A DNA stretch of 64,000 bases from Deltaproteobacteria bacterium (GTDB lineage Bacteria; Myxococcota_A; UBA9160; UBA4427): assembly GCA_002719955.1 (NCBI GenBank), contig PBFW01000026.1:62001-126000 (forward strand), read 5' to 3'. The translations under genes were made by a program, and so were the position numbers. A model generated the notes under the pieces. It did no database searches. It saw only the letters and a program-made list of their open reading frames with translations, and was not told the DNA's origin. Each line of letters starts with the position of its first letter. Positions within the stretch are counted from its first letter, which is position 1. Of this stretch, positions 43,273 through 52,208 are shown piece by piece.

Positions 43273-43934
43273 GGCGACGCCTCCGGAAAATACTTCTCGA
43301 CCGGCGTGCGTAGCCTTGCCAGAGATCGATTGATGATGCGCGCGACGGCGCGTGAGGAGATGGTGGCACCGGTGATCGCGTCGATCTCACCGGGCGCTCC
43401 GGTCGTGCGCTTGACCGCCGTGAGCGGCGGCTTCGCCCCTTGGAACTGTGCCACGAACGCGAGGTCCTTCTCGATCTTGTCGCCGAGGCCCGGTGTCTCC
43501 TTGCTCTCGAGTACCTTCATTCCCAGGAGTTCGCCCGTGGTGGGGTCGAAACCGTAGATGAGCGTGATGATGTCCTGGAAGCCGGCCGCGGCGGCTTTGA
43601 TGGCCACGCCCGTTGCTCGGCCCCCTGCGTCGATCCCCATGTAGATCTTCTCGACGTCGTCGTCATTGCCGGCCGCAGGCGGTGATTGGAATATTTCCTG
43701 CGATGTCGCGTAAAGGGTCTCGTAGCGTTCCGGATCGTTGAGCACTTCGCTCACCGCGCGCCGCAGCACCTCGGCCTTGTGGGCCTCGATGGGGCCGAGC
43801 GTCAGGGTGTAGACCACGACGATGAGCAGACCCGCCAGGGCCCCCGCGCCGCCCAGCGTGGCGAGCATGCGGAGCGACGAGGTCTGCTCGGGGATCACGG
43901 GGAGCGCGCCGGCATCATTTTCAGCTTCGCTCAC
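43269..43934 (-). CDS. rnfG: Rnf complex subunit RnfG
   Basis: Periplasm-facing flavoprotein subunit. One N-terminal membrane helix (LATLGGAGALAGLLIVVVYTLT) and the FMN_bind domain with the covalent-flavin motif DAITGATISSRAV (Thr in the S/T-G-A-T pattern). 221 residues, in the family range. The start is GTG at 43934 overlapping rnfD; the frame extends further upstream inside rnfD but is not real there. Confidence 0.94.
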   Translation of the reverse strand: MSEAENDAGALPVIPEQTSSLRMLATLGGAGALAGLLIVVVYTLTLGPIEAHKAEVLRRAVSEVLNDPERYETLYATSQEIFQSPPAAGNDDDVEKIYMGIDAGGRATGVAIKAAAAGFQDIITLIYGFDPTTGELLGMKVLESKETPGLGDKIEKDLAFVAQFQGAKPPLTAVKRTTGAPGEIDAITGATISSRAVARIINRSLARLRTPVEKYFPEASP

Positions 43935-44953
43935 GATGCCCTTTCCTTCTCGAGCGCTCCGAAGGTGCGCGGTTGGGTGGCTCGATTGATGAAGGGAACG
44001 AACGCGTTCATCAGCAGGATGGCGTACATCACGCCCTCCGAGAGTCCGCCCCAGATGCGGATCACCACCACCAGGAGGCCGATCCCCACCCCGAAGATCC
44101 AACAACCCTTGTGGGTGACCGGTGAGGTCACCATGTCGGTGGCCATGAAGATGGCCCCCAACATCAACCCACCGGAGAAGAGCATGAAGAGGGGGCTCGG
44201 GTAGTGCGCGGAGTCGAATCCGTGGAGGAGGGTGCAAGCCAGCGCCACGCTGCCGAGAATGCTCGCCGGAATTCGCCAGTCGAGATGCTTGCGTGCGGCC
44301 AGGAAGAGGCCGCAGAGGAGGATGATCAGGCCGGAGGTCTCGCCCAATGAGCCACTCGTCGTGCCCAGGATCAGCTCCCAGCTCGGCGTCGTCGTCTGCT
44401 CGAATTTCATCAATCCGAGGGGAGTGGCTCCGGACATGGCATCGGGGACAGAGGGGCTCATCAAGGGGAGCGCCAGGTTGTCACCGCGTAGATTCCACCA
44501 GCTCTCTGCGGGTCGCGACCAGGTGGTGATCGCGACGGGGAAGGCGGCCTGCAGGAAGGCGCGCCCCAAGAGCGCCGGGTTGAAGACGTTCTGGCCGAGG
44601 CCGCCGAAGACGAGCTTTCCGAAGCCGATGCCGAAGGCGCCACCCAGGAAGGCCATCCAGAGTGGAAAGCCCGGTGGCAGCGTGAGCCCGAGCAGGAGGC
44701 CCGTGATGGCCGCAGAACCGTCTCGCAGAGACCGGACGCCGCGACCCCCCAGCAACGACTCGGGCGCCATCGCCCCCGCCGTGCTCGCAGCCAGGACGAG
44801 AACCGCGCTCGGGCCGAAGAAATAGATCGCGCTCGCGACCACCGGCACCAGACTCAGCACCACCGACCACATGATCGTCGGCGTGCTCTCTCCCCCCCTG
44901 ATATGAGGGGAGGCGCTCACGATTCGGTTCGGGAGCGTCATGCGGCGGGTCAT
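43931..44953 (-). CDS. rnfD: Rnf complex subunit RnfD
   Basis: Membrane flavoprotein subunit of 340 residues with about nine or ten helices. The covalent FMN site is in DAMSGATPLGLMK, with the Thr in the S-G-A-T-P motif. Other family stretches are PHIRGGESTPTIMWSVVLSLVP and GGLGQNVFNPALLGRAFL. The ATG at 44953 overlaps the rnfC stop; the frame up to 45142 is rnfC antisense-frame noise. Confidence 0.95.
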   Translation of the reverse strand: MTRRMTLPNRIVSASPHIRGGESTPTIMWSVVLSLVPVVASAIYFFGPSAVLVLAASTAGAMAPESLLGGRGVRSLRDGSAAITGLLLGLTLPPGFPLWMAFLGGAFGIGFGKLVFGGLGQNVFNPALLGRAFLQAAFPVAITTWSRPAESWWNLRGDNLALPLMSPSVPDAMSGATPLGLMKFEQTTTPSWELILGTTSGSLGETSGLIILLCGLFLAARKHLDWRIPASILGSVALACTLLHGFDSAHYPSPLFMLFSGGLMLGAIFMATDMVTSPVTHKGCWIFGVGIGLLVVVIRIWGGLSEGVMYAILLMNAFVPFINRATQPRTFGALEKERAS

Positions 44954-46260
44954 CGCCGCAATGCCGTCTTCGCCATGGCGAAGAGTTGGCTGAGCGGGAT
45001 ATTCGAGGGGCACTCGTAGGAACAGCAGCCACATAGCATGCAGTCCATCAGGTGATGATCGACCATCTCCGGCCAGCGCTCGTTCATGGCGAGCTTGCCG
45101 AGGCGCTGGGGGTTCAGAAAGATTGGACAGGCGTCGAGACAACGGCCACAGCGGATGCAGGCGTAGACCGTTTTCGAGGGCGTCTCCTCCTGACTCAGAA
45201 CGAGCACACCGCTGGTCCCCTTCAGCACGGGTGTATCCAGGCTCGCCACCGCGAGGCCCATCATGGGGCCGCCGAAGATGATCTCACTCGCGTCTTCCGC
45301 CAGGCCGCCGCTTCCCGCCAGCAGATCCCGGAGCCTCGTACCGACCGGTACGATCCAGTTTCCCGGTTCACGCACGCCGGGGCCCGTCACCGTGACGATG
45401 CGCTCGATCAGGGGAAGGCCGGTCTCGAAGACCTCGGCCAGCGTCGCCACCGAGCCGACGTTCTGCACGACCACGCCGACCTTGCCGGGAAGTCCGCCGG
45501 AAGGCACCTCGCGATTCAGCAGTGATTTGATGAGCATCTTTTCGGCGCCCTGGGGATATTTCGCCTCGAGCGTGCGGACTTCGATGTCGAGGTCGGTGGG
45601 TAGCGCGGCACGCATGGCCTCGATGGCATCGGGCTTGTTCAGCTCGATCCCGACGACGGCGCGCCGGATGCCCAGGCAGCGGAGCATGATGCGAATGCCG
45701 AGGTAGACGCGCTCGCTGTACTCGACCATCACGCGGTGATCCGAGGTGAGATAGGGCTCGCACTCGCAGCCGTTCACCAGCAGCGTGTCGATCGCCTGGT
45801 CGGGGGGAGGCGAGAGCTTCACGTGTGCGGGGAACGCGGCTCCGCCGAGCCCCACGACTCCGGCTTCTTTAACCGCCGCGACGAGCTTCTCGCGGGAGAG
45901 ATTCTCATAGTCGGGCACCAGCCGTCGGCGTGGTATCTGCGCGGCGTAGCGATCCACCCGGATCCGCACGGCCTCCTGAAATTGGCCACTCGGATGTGGC
46001 CAGGGCCCGATCGCGACGATCCGCCCCGCCGCCGAGGCGTGGATCGGTGAGGAGATGAAACCTTGCGCGGCGCCGATCATGTCGCCGCGTTCGACGTGGT
46101 CCCCGACGCGCACCATCAGCTGGGCGGGTGCGCCGGTGTGCTGTTGCAGGGGCAGCACGACCTCTTCGGGAAAGGGCAGACGGCGGATCGGGCTGGCTGC
46201 CGTCAGCTTCTTTGCATCGTCGGGATGCACGCCGCTCTGGAATGTCGATTTCCTTCCCAT
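44950..46260 (-). CDS. rnfC: Rnf complex subunit RnfC
   Basis: NADH/flavin-binding peripheral subunit. 436 residues: N-terminal LPFPEEVVLPLQQHTGAPAQLMVRVGDHVERGDMIG (barrel-sandwich), FMN/NAD region LVAAVKEAGVVGLGGAAFPAHVKLSPP, NGCECEPYLTSD, and two C-terminal [4Fe-4S] sites CIRCGRCLDACP and CMLCGCCSYECP. It lacks the long Ala/Lys-rich tail of the E. coli protein. The ATG at 46260 starts at MGRKSTFQSG, 7 bases after the nifJ stop. Confidence 0.95.
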   Translation of the reverse strand: MGRKSTFQSGVHPDDAKKLTAASPIRRLPFPEEVVLPLQQHTGAPAQLMVRVGDHVERGDMIGAAQGFISSPIHASAAGRIVAIGPWPHPSGQFQEAVRIRVDRYAAQIPRRRLVPDYENLSREKLVAAVKEAGVVGLGGAAFPAHVKLSPPPDQAIDTLLVNGCECEPYLTSDHRVMVEYSERVYLGIRIMLRCLGIRRAVVGIELNKPDAIEAMRAALPTDLDIEVRTLEAKYPQGAEKMLIKSLLNREVPSGGLPGKVGVVVQNVGSVATLAEVFETGLPLIERIVTVTGPGVREPGNWIVPVGTRLRDLLAGSGGLAEDASEIIFGGPMMGLAVASLDTPVLKGTSGVLVLSQEETPSKTVYACIRCGRCLDACPIFLNPQRLGKLAMNERWPEMVDHHLMDCMLCGCCSYECPSNIPLSQLFAMAKTALRR

Positions 46261-46267
46261 GATGGAT

Positions 46268-49200
46268 TCAGTTGAAGCGCTCGGCGCGCTTCTCGAGCTT
46301 TTCGAGATCCTTCTCGCGGGGGTCGAGGGGCGTGCCCGGATGGATGATCTCGGCCGGACAGGCCTCCGCACCCATCACGAGTTGTTTGAAGGTTCCGGCA
46401 TGGGCGTCCTTGATATAAGCCTGTTTGTTCTCGTCGTAGGCGAACATTTGTTTGTTCAGGTTGATGCAATCGTCACAGCTGGTGCATAGCTCGGTGTCGA
46501 TATAGGGCTCCAGGCCGAGGTCGTCGGCATCGTCGACTTCGGCTTCCGGGGCGAGTTCGGGGACGGGTGTTTCGGCCGGGGTCGGGCCGGCGGGCTTCCC
46601 CTCTCCCGGGGATCGCAGTTCCGTGCCCGGGATCTCCAGCGGCGGGGGCGGAGGGAGGGGGGCGCGGCTTCCCGGCGCATCCGTCTGCTCGAGGATTTGC
46701 GCAACCGTCAGGTTGGATCCGCTGCGCAGCAGGCCTTCCGCCATGCGCCGAGCGATGAGCTGTGGATATCGGATCTGGAGCTTTGCCAGCTTGTCGTTGT
46801 ATTCCGCTCGCAGCGCCGCGCTCTTTTCTTCGAAGTCGGCTTCGGCGGCCGCGTTGCTTCGGGCTCTCGCGGAGAGCACGACCCCCGCCATCTCTCTCAG
46901 TACGTGCCAGAAGTCGAGGCGCTCCTCGGCGAGTTGCACGATCTCCTTGGAGACAGTGAGCCGTCCGAGTTCCCGTTCGGCATTGGTGGTGTAGATGAAG
47001 GGCGTTTTCGAAACGCGCTCCTCTGCGGAGAGCTCGAGGTATTCATGGAAGGGGACTCGATTCGCGTCCTCGTCCTGCTCCGGAACCGACTTGAAATGCT
47101 TCCTGAAACGGGCTTCCTGGGCCGCCCAATCCGCGGTCGTGACCGGGACGGTCAGTGTTCGCTCTTCCCCGGCCTCGTCCCCCTCTCGCTCGCGATAGCG
47201 GAGCTCGTAGGTCGGCCAGTCGTCGTCGAGGGCCGGATTGCCTTCGAGGTCGAGGCAATCCGCCAGGTCCCGTCCGCCATCGGGATCGTAGACGAGGTGC
47301 GGAACGGCGCGGCTTTCGAGTGCCAGGCGCGCCGCATCGGGGGCAGCGTCGTCGCCGATTCCCCACTCGACCGGGCAGGGCGTATTGAGGATGAAGATCG
47401 AGGGTCGTCGGGTGCAGAGTCCTTTCAAGACGTTGGCGAGCAGGTGGGTCGGCACCGCTTGTGACGACTGCAGGACGAAGGCGCCTCGATGCGCGATCGC
47501 GAGCATCGCGAGTTCTTTGCGCGATTCCTCCTTGCCGTGTTGGTCCGGACCGTAGGCGGCCATGTCGGAGACCTGGCCCGTGAAGCCGCTCGTGCACGCC
47601 TGTCCGCCGGTATTGGAATAGACCTGCGTGTCGACGACGAGGATCCGGATCGGCTTGTCGGTCGCCAATAGCCGCGAGAGATTCTGGAAGCCGATATCCA
47701 GCATGGCTCCGTCGCCCCCGACCGCAAAGAGCGGCGGGCAGAGGTCGAATTCCTCATCCGTGAATTGCTGCCAGTCGAATTTCGTGAAGAAGGGCTCGTG
47801 GACCTCGGGGTCGTATTCTCCGGAGAGTTCCAGCCGGGCGCGGCGCACGTCGATGAAGCCGTCCGCCATCTTTCGCATATGTCCTTCGAAGAGGCCGACG
47901 GCCAGCGATGGTGCATCCTGGAAGAGATGATTCGCCCACGGAAAGGGGTAGGGGTTGAAGGGATAGGTGGAGCCCCAGACCGAGCTGCAGCCGGTGGCGT
48001 TCGCAAAGCCGGCTCTCGACCGTCCCTTTCCGGTCGGGCCCTCGGTATAACGCCAATGCAAATCCCGGACCTTGCGGGAGGCCTCCACGAGCCGTTCGAC
48101 CTCGACCTGGTGTTCGCCGGCGACGTGTACGCCGCCGCCTCCGCTCTGCGCGATCGCTTCGAGGTCGGCATCCGCGGCGACGAAGCTCCGTGCCCTGGCA
48201 TCGAGGTCGGTGATCAGCTCTTCGAGTTCTCCCACGTAGGCTTCGACGCGCGGAATCAAGAGCGCATTGATCGCCGAAAGCACGAGGTGGATATCCGTCT
48301 TCTCGCCACAGCCCAGGCAGGCGCCATCGCCCCCCTCAGTGGAGTGGTAGTTGCTCTGCTTGAGGAGGAGTGAGGAGAGGACGCCGATTCCCTCCTCGAG
48401 GTTCGGGATGTTGATGAAGCGGTCGTCCGTCTCGGGGAGATGCTTCCAGAGCGCCCAGTTGCTGCGCAGCTGCTCCACCCGCTCGTCGCTTTGGCGCTTG
48501 GAAAGCAGGGCGTCATCGGGGCAGACCGCGACACAGATATCGCAGCCCTTGCAGGTCGCGGGGTTGATGGTGAGCGAGAGCAAGCCGCCACTGCCCTTCT
48601 CCTTGCGTTCGGGCAGATCGAAGAAGGGGCCGGTCTTGGCCACCGGGAAATCGGCCAGCGCCGAGTAGACGGGGGCCCACTCCGCATCGAGTTCGGCGCG
48701 TCGCGCCGGTGCGGGCTCGAGTTTTTGGATCACGTTCTGGTACGCGAGCGAGAGCACTTCGCCGATGTCGTGGAAGGGAACGCCGACGATGATTTTGTAT
48801 GCTTCTTTTTCGAGGTGCTTGACGATCTGTGTGAGCCGCTTCATCGGCAGACCCGGGTTCTTCACATGATCGATGGTCGCCCTCAGCAGCTCGCCCAGCG
48901 TGCTGACCACGCCCGGAATCGCCGTGTCGGGGCATTGCGTCCAGCATTTGCCACAGCCCGTGCATTTTTCGGGGACGAACTCGGGCACCGAGAAGCGCAG
49001 CCCTGTCATGTCGCGCATGGCGCTCGTCGAAGCCGGGATCGCACTGATCGCTGTGAAGGGATCCGCGATCGGATCCTGGCCCGTGCTGTAGAGCGAGCCT
49101 ACCTGTTCCCAGAAGCGGCCGGGGTGCGCGATGCCATCGCGGCAGTCGGTGACGTCGAGGATCTCGGGGATGACCGGCGGCGACTCGAGGTCGTCCCCGC

Positions 49201-51307
49201 TCGTCGCCTCGATCTCGGTGTCGATCCTTCTGACCTCCTGATAGCCACGCTTGATCACCCGCAGATTATCGCTGACGACCCGCTCGCCGAGGTGGCCGAA
49301 TTTCTTCTCGAGTTGGGTTCGGATGCCCTCGAAAAGCTCTTCCTCGCCGAGGTCAGCGGCCGCGACCAGTGGAGAGGTGCGGAAGAAGGCGCCCATGAAG
49401 GCTGCGCCCTGCATGCGAAAACGCAGCTCGGGATTCGACGCCTCGCTGTGCGCGATCGCGAATCCATCGAGGGAGTAGACCTCGATCTGCTTTTCGCGAA
49501 TAGTCTGGCGAGCTCTTTCGGGAAGTTCGTTCCAGAACTGCTCGCCTTCGTGTTCGCTCTGAATGATGAAGGCGCCGGCCTGATCCATGCCCGCCAGTGG
49601 GTCGGAGTGATGGAAGACCTGGCCATCTGGTGCCATCACGGTGTTGACGTTTTTCAGCTCGCAGTTGGTGCGCACGGGCGTGTGGGCGAGGCTCGCGTAG
49701 AAGGTGGTGGGCTGCCCCTTCTTTTCCGAACCGTATTTCGGGTTGGCCTTGATCCAGAGCCCGAGCAGATCGGCCGCGGTGGTCGCCAGGTTCTTTCCCA
49801 TCGTGATCGCACCCCAGCCACCCACCGAGTGGATGCGCAGGGAGATGCCTCCGCTCGGGATGAGGTTCTGGTCCGGGCCTCGTTCGAGCGCGAGTTCACC
49901 GACGCCCGGATAGGCGGCGTGAATCCGCTGCTGCCAGATCTCGAGCTTCGGCAGTTGCGTGTTCGCACGGATGAAGTCGATCCCGAGGTAGAATAGTCGC
50001 TTCCCGCCGCCGCCCTTTCGCATGTTGTCCACCGCGGCGATCAGGTCTGCGGGCTGCAGGTCGCGGCTGCCCATCCCGTAGCAACCGGAATAGAACTCGG
50101 GGATCTGATCGGGCGAGCAGGCTGCGATGCCTGCGTGCGGGACGCCGGTGCGTGCGCGTGCGTTTTCCATGCCCTTCGCCATCGCCGTGCGGATTTCCCG
50201 GAGCAGGGGAAGATCAGCGGCCAGGGGCTGGTCGGTGCGCTCGAGCACGCAAGCGGCCTTCTTGCCTCGTAGGAGCTTCGTGATGAGATCGCTGGGGAAG
50301 GGGCGGAACATGGTCACGTTGAGCACGCCCACCTTGATGCGCATCTTCTCGCGCAGGTGGTCGATGACCGCTTCGGCATTGGCGATCAGCGAGCCCTGCC
50401 CGATGATCACGTACTCGGCGTCTTCGAGGCGGTAGCCGCAGGCGCGGGCGGATTGCCTTCCCGTGAGTTCGGCGTATTCGCTGAAGGCACGGTCGGAGAG
50501 GCCCGCGATGTGGTCGAAATAGAAGGGCCGCTGAGCGGCGACACCCTGGGCGTAGCTCTCCTGGTTCTGCACGACGCCGAGCATGGCGGGATAGTCGAAG
50601 TCGAAGAACTCGGGGATCCGGCGACGGGTCTCCCCAAAGACCATCTGCTGCGCTGCCGTGGGCGACTCGATGAGATCCGATGGATCGCCCAGGAATTCCT
50701 TCACCAACTCGGGTTCGGGGCGTCGGAAGGTCTCGATGGTGTGGCTCGTCAGGAAGCCGTCCTGGGCGCAGAGGCCCGGATTGAGGGAGAGTTCGGCTAT
50801 GCGGTGTGCGATCAGGTTGAGGTCCGCGACCTCCTGCACGTCCTTGGCGAAGAGCTGAAAGAAGCCCGTATCGTCGACCGCGTGATAGTCGTCATGTCCC
50901 GCGTGCACGTTGAGGGAGTGCTTCGTCATGGCCCGGCAGGCGACATTCAGCACGTAGGTGAGACGCTTGCCCACCGCGGCATAGAGGGACTCGTGCATGT
51001 AGGCGATGCCCTGGCCACTCGAGAAGTTGACCGAGCGGAGCCCCGTCAGGCTCAATCCGGCGGTCACGCCGGCGGCGGCATGCTCGCCCTCGGGCTCGAA
51101 GAAGATCAAGCGGCGGCCGTTCACATTCGTCGTGCCGGCCGCCACCGCGGCGGCCCAGCCCTCTCCCATCTGTGTGGAGGGCGTAATGGGATATGCGCCG
51201 GCCGCCTCGCTCGCGGCCGTCTCCATGCTGACGACGGCTCCGCTGCCGTCGTCGGTTTCCAGGATGCCCGGGTATTTCACCTCACCTGGATCATTCTTTT
51301 TGCTCAT
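46268..51307 (-). CDS. nifJ: Pyruvate (2-oxoacid):ferredoxin/flavodoxin oxidoreductase, NifJ-type, extra-long
   Basis: A single-chain oxidoreductase of 1,679 residues that decarboxylates a 2-oxoacid, probably pyruvate, to acyl-CoA while reducing ferredoxin. The N-terminal alpha-like part begins AAGAYPITPSTQMGEGWA; next come a gamma-like domain (SVGGWGAITMGKNLA), ferredoxin sites CTGCGKCWTQCP and CKGCDICVAVCP, the cluster motif ACLGCGEKTD, the TPP motif VGGDGAMLDIGFQNLSRLL and VYSNTGGQACTSGF. Standard NifJ is 1,170-1,200 residues; the extra length lies largely between and after the TPP region. An additional ferredoxin-like C-terminal domain (CTSCDDCINLNKQMFAYDE ... ACPAEIIHPG) is present. ATG with a GGGGGGAGCGG leader at 51307. 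It is placed between rnfB and rnfC. Confidence 0.9.
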   Translation of the reverse strand: MSKKNDPGEVKYPGILETDDGSGAVVSMETAASEAAGAYPITPSTQMGEGWAAAVAAGTTNVNGRRLIFFEPEGEHAAAGVTAGLSLTGLRSVNFSSGQGIAYMHESLYAAVGKRLTYVLNVACRAMTKHSLNVHAGHDDYHAVDDTGFFQLFAKDVQEVADLNLIAHRIAELSLNPGLCAQDGFLTSHTIETFRRPEPELVKEFLGDPSDLIESPTAAQQMVFGETRRRIPEFFDFDYPAMLGVVQNQESYAQGVAAQRPFYFDHIAGLSDRAFSEYAELTGRQSARACGYRLEDAEYVIIGQGSLIANAEAVIDHLREKMRIKVGVLNVTMFRPFPSDLITKLLRGKKAACVLERTDQPLAADLPLLREIRTAMAKGMENARARTGVPHAGIAACSPDQIPEFYSGCYGMGSRDLQPADLIAAVDNMRKGGGGKRLFYLGIDFIRANTQLPKLEIWQQRIHAAYPGVGELALERGPDQNLIPSGGISLRIHSVGGWGAITMGKNLATTAADLLGLWIKANPKYGSEKKGQPTTFYASLAHTPVRTNCELKNVNTVMAPDGQVFHHSDPLAGMDQAGAFIIQSEHEGEQFWNELPERARQTIREKQIEVYSLDGFAIAHSEASNPELRFRMQGAAFMGAFFRTSPLVAAADLGEEELFEGIRTQLEKKFGHLGERVVSDNLRVIKRGYQEVRRIDTEIEATSGDDLESPPVIPEILDVTDCRDGIAHPGRFWEQVGSLYSTGQDPIADPFTAISAIPASTSAMRDMTGLRFSVPEFVPEKCTGCGKCWTQCPDTAIPGVVSTLGELLRATIDHVKNPGLPMKRLTQIVKHLEKEAYKIIVGVPFHDIGEVLSLAYQNVIQKLEPAPARRAELDAEWAPVYSALADFPVAKTGPFFDLPERKEKGSGGLLSLTINPATCKGCDICVAVCPDDALLSKRQSDERVEQLRSNWALWKHLPETDDRFINIPNLEEGIGVLSSLLLKQSNYHSTEGGDGACLGCGEKTDIHLVLSAINALLIPRVEAYVGELEELITDLDARARSFVAADADLEAIAQSGGGGVHVAGEHQVEVERLVEASRKVRDLHWRYTEGPTGKGRSRAGFANATGCSSVWGSTYPFNPYPFPWANHLFQDAPSLAVGLFEGHMRKMADGFIDVRRARLELSGEYDPEVHEPFFTKFDWQQFTDEEFDLCPPLFAVGGDGAMLDIGFQNLSRLLATDKPIRILVVDTQVYSNTGGQACTSGFTGQVSDMAAYGPDQHGKEESRKELAMLAIAHRGAFVLQSSQAVPTHLLANVLKGLCTRRPSIFILNTPCPVEWGIGDDAAPDAARLALESRAVPHLVYDPDGGRDLADCLDLEGNPALDDDWPTYELRYREREGDEAGEERTLTVPVTTADWAAQEARFRKHFKSVPEQDEDANRVPFHEYLELSAEERVSKTPFIYTTNAERELGRLTVSKEIVQLAEERLDFWHVLREMAGVVLSARARSNAAAEADFEEKSAALRAEYNDKLAKLQIRYPQLIARRMAEGLLRSGSNLTVAQILEQTDAPGSRAPLPPPPPLEIPGTELRSPGEGKPAGPTPAETPVPELAPEAEVDDADDLGLEPYIDTELCTSCDDCINLNKQMFAYDENKQAYIKDAHAGTFKQLVMGAEACPAEIIHPGTPLDPREKDLEKLEKRAERFN

Positions 51308-51331
51308 TCCGCTCCCCCCAAGAAAACCTTC

Positions 51332-52195
51332 TTACCTCGTCGTCAGCGAAACTTCGTCCACGGCGTTTTCGATGTGGTTCTCGAGCGGTGCGCTCTCGAG
51401 CCAGACGATCGCGCCGGTGGGGCACCGCTTCGTGGCGCCAGTCGCCTCGCACCCGTGTTGGGTGTAGTCGATGACGGCGAGATCCCCCACGATGTCGATC
51501 AGTCCCTCCGGTGCGTCGAGGGCACATTTGCCGCAGCCGTTACAGGCGACTTCGCATAATCCCTCCGCTTCTTCCCCTTCGAGCTCGCTCCTGCACTGTA
51601 CGATCAGCTGATGTTCGAGGGGCATGATGACGAAGAGGTCTTTTGGACAGGCGTCGACGCAATCGCCGCAGGCGGTGCACCGATCCGGGATGACGATCGG
51701 GAGCTGTACCGAATTCATATGGATCGCGTCCAGATCGCAGGCCTGCTCGCAGTCCGCCAGCCCGAGGCAGCCCCAGGTACAACCCTTTCCGCCCCCCGCC
51801 ACCGATGCTGCGGCCTTGCAGCTCACGAAGCCTCGATACTCGGCAGTCTGGACCGCGACGTCGTTTCCTCCCGCGCATAGCAAACGAGCCAGCCGTCGGT
51901 TCGCCTCGCCGGCCTCGACCCCGAGCAGCTGTGCGACGTCTTCGATCTCCGCTGGACCCATGACCGTACAGTCGGCCGGCTGCTGCCGCTCCGCGATGAG
52001 ACTTTCGGCGAAGGCCCGACAGCCCGGCGTACCGCAGGCTCCACAATTCGTCCCCGGAAGCAACTCGGCGGCCGCTTCGATCCGGGGGTCCTCGAAGACG
52101 CGAAAGCGGCTATGAACCAGCGCAATCAAGGCACCGAAGACCACACATACCCCTGAGAGGATCAGGATCGGCTGAATGATCGGGCTGAGTTCCAT
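51332..52195 (-). CDS. rnfB: Rnf complex subunit RnfB
   Basis: The ferredoxin-accepting subunit. 287 residues: an N-terminal membrane helix (ILILSGVCVVFGALIALVHS), the FeS domain GTNCGACGTPGCRAFAESL, a ferredoxin-type stretch CKAAASVAGGGKGCTWGCLGLADC, and tandem cluster sites CTACGDCVDACPKDLF and ACNGCGKCALDAPEG. Usual RnfB length and order. It lies between the unknown gene and nifJ, 24 bases before the nifJ start, apart from the other rnf genes. Confidence 0.95.
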   Translation of the reverse strand: MELSPIIQPILILSGVCVVFGALIALVHSRFRVFEDPRIEAAAELLPGTNCGACGTPGCRAFAESLIAERQQPADCTVMGPAEIEDVAQLLGVEAGEANRRLARLLCAGGNDVAVQTAEYRGFVSCKAAASVAGGGKGCTWGCLGLADCEQACDLDAIHMNSVQLPIVIPDRCTACGDCVDACPKDLFVIMPLEHQLIVQCRSELEGEEAEGLCEVACNGCGKCALDAPEGLIDIVGDLAVIDYTQHGCEATGATKRCPTGAIVWLESAPLENHIENAVDEVSLTTR

Positions 52196-52208
52196 GAGGC
52201 GAAGCTCT

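Noticed and set aside
48440-49996. A 518-codon plus-strand frame
   Set aside because: Antisense to nifJ, whose TPP, FeS and 2-oxoacid motifs are unambiguous.
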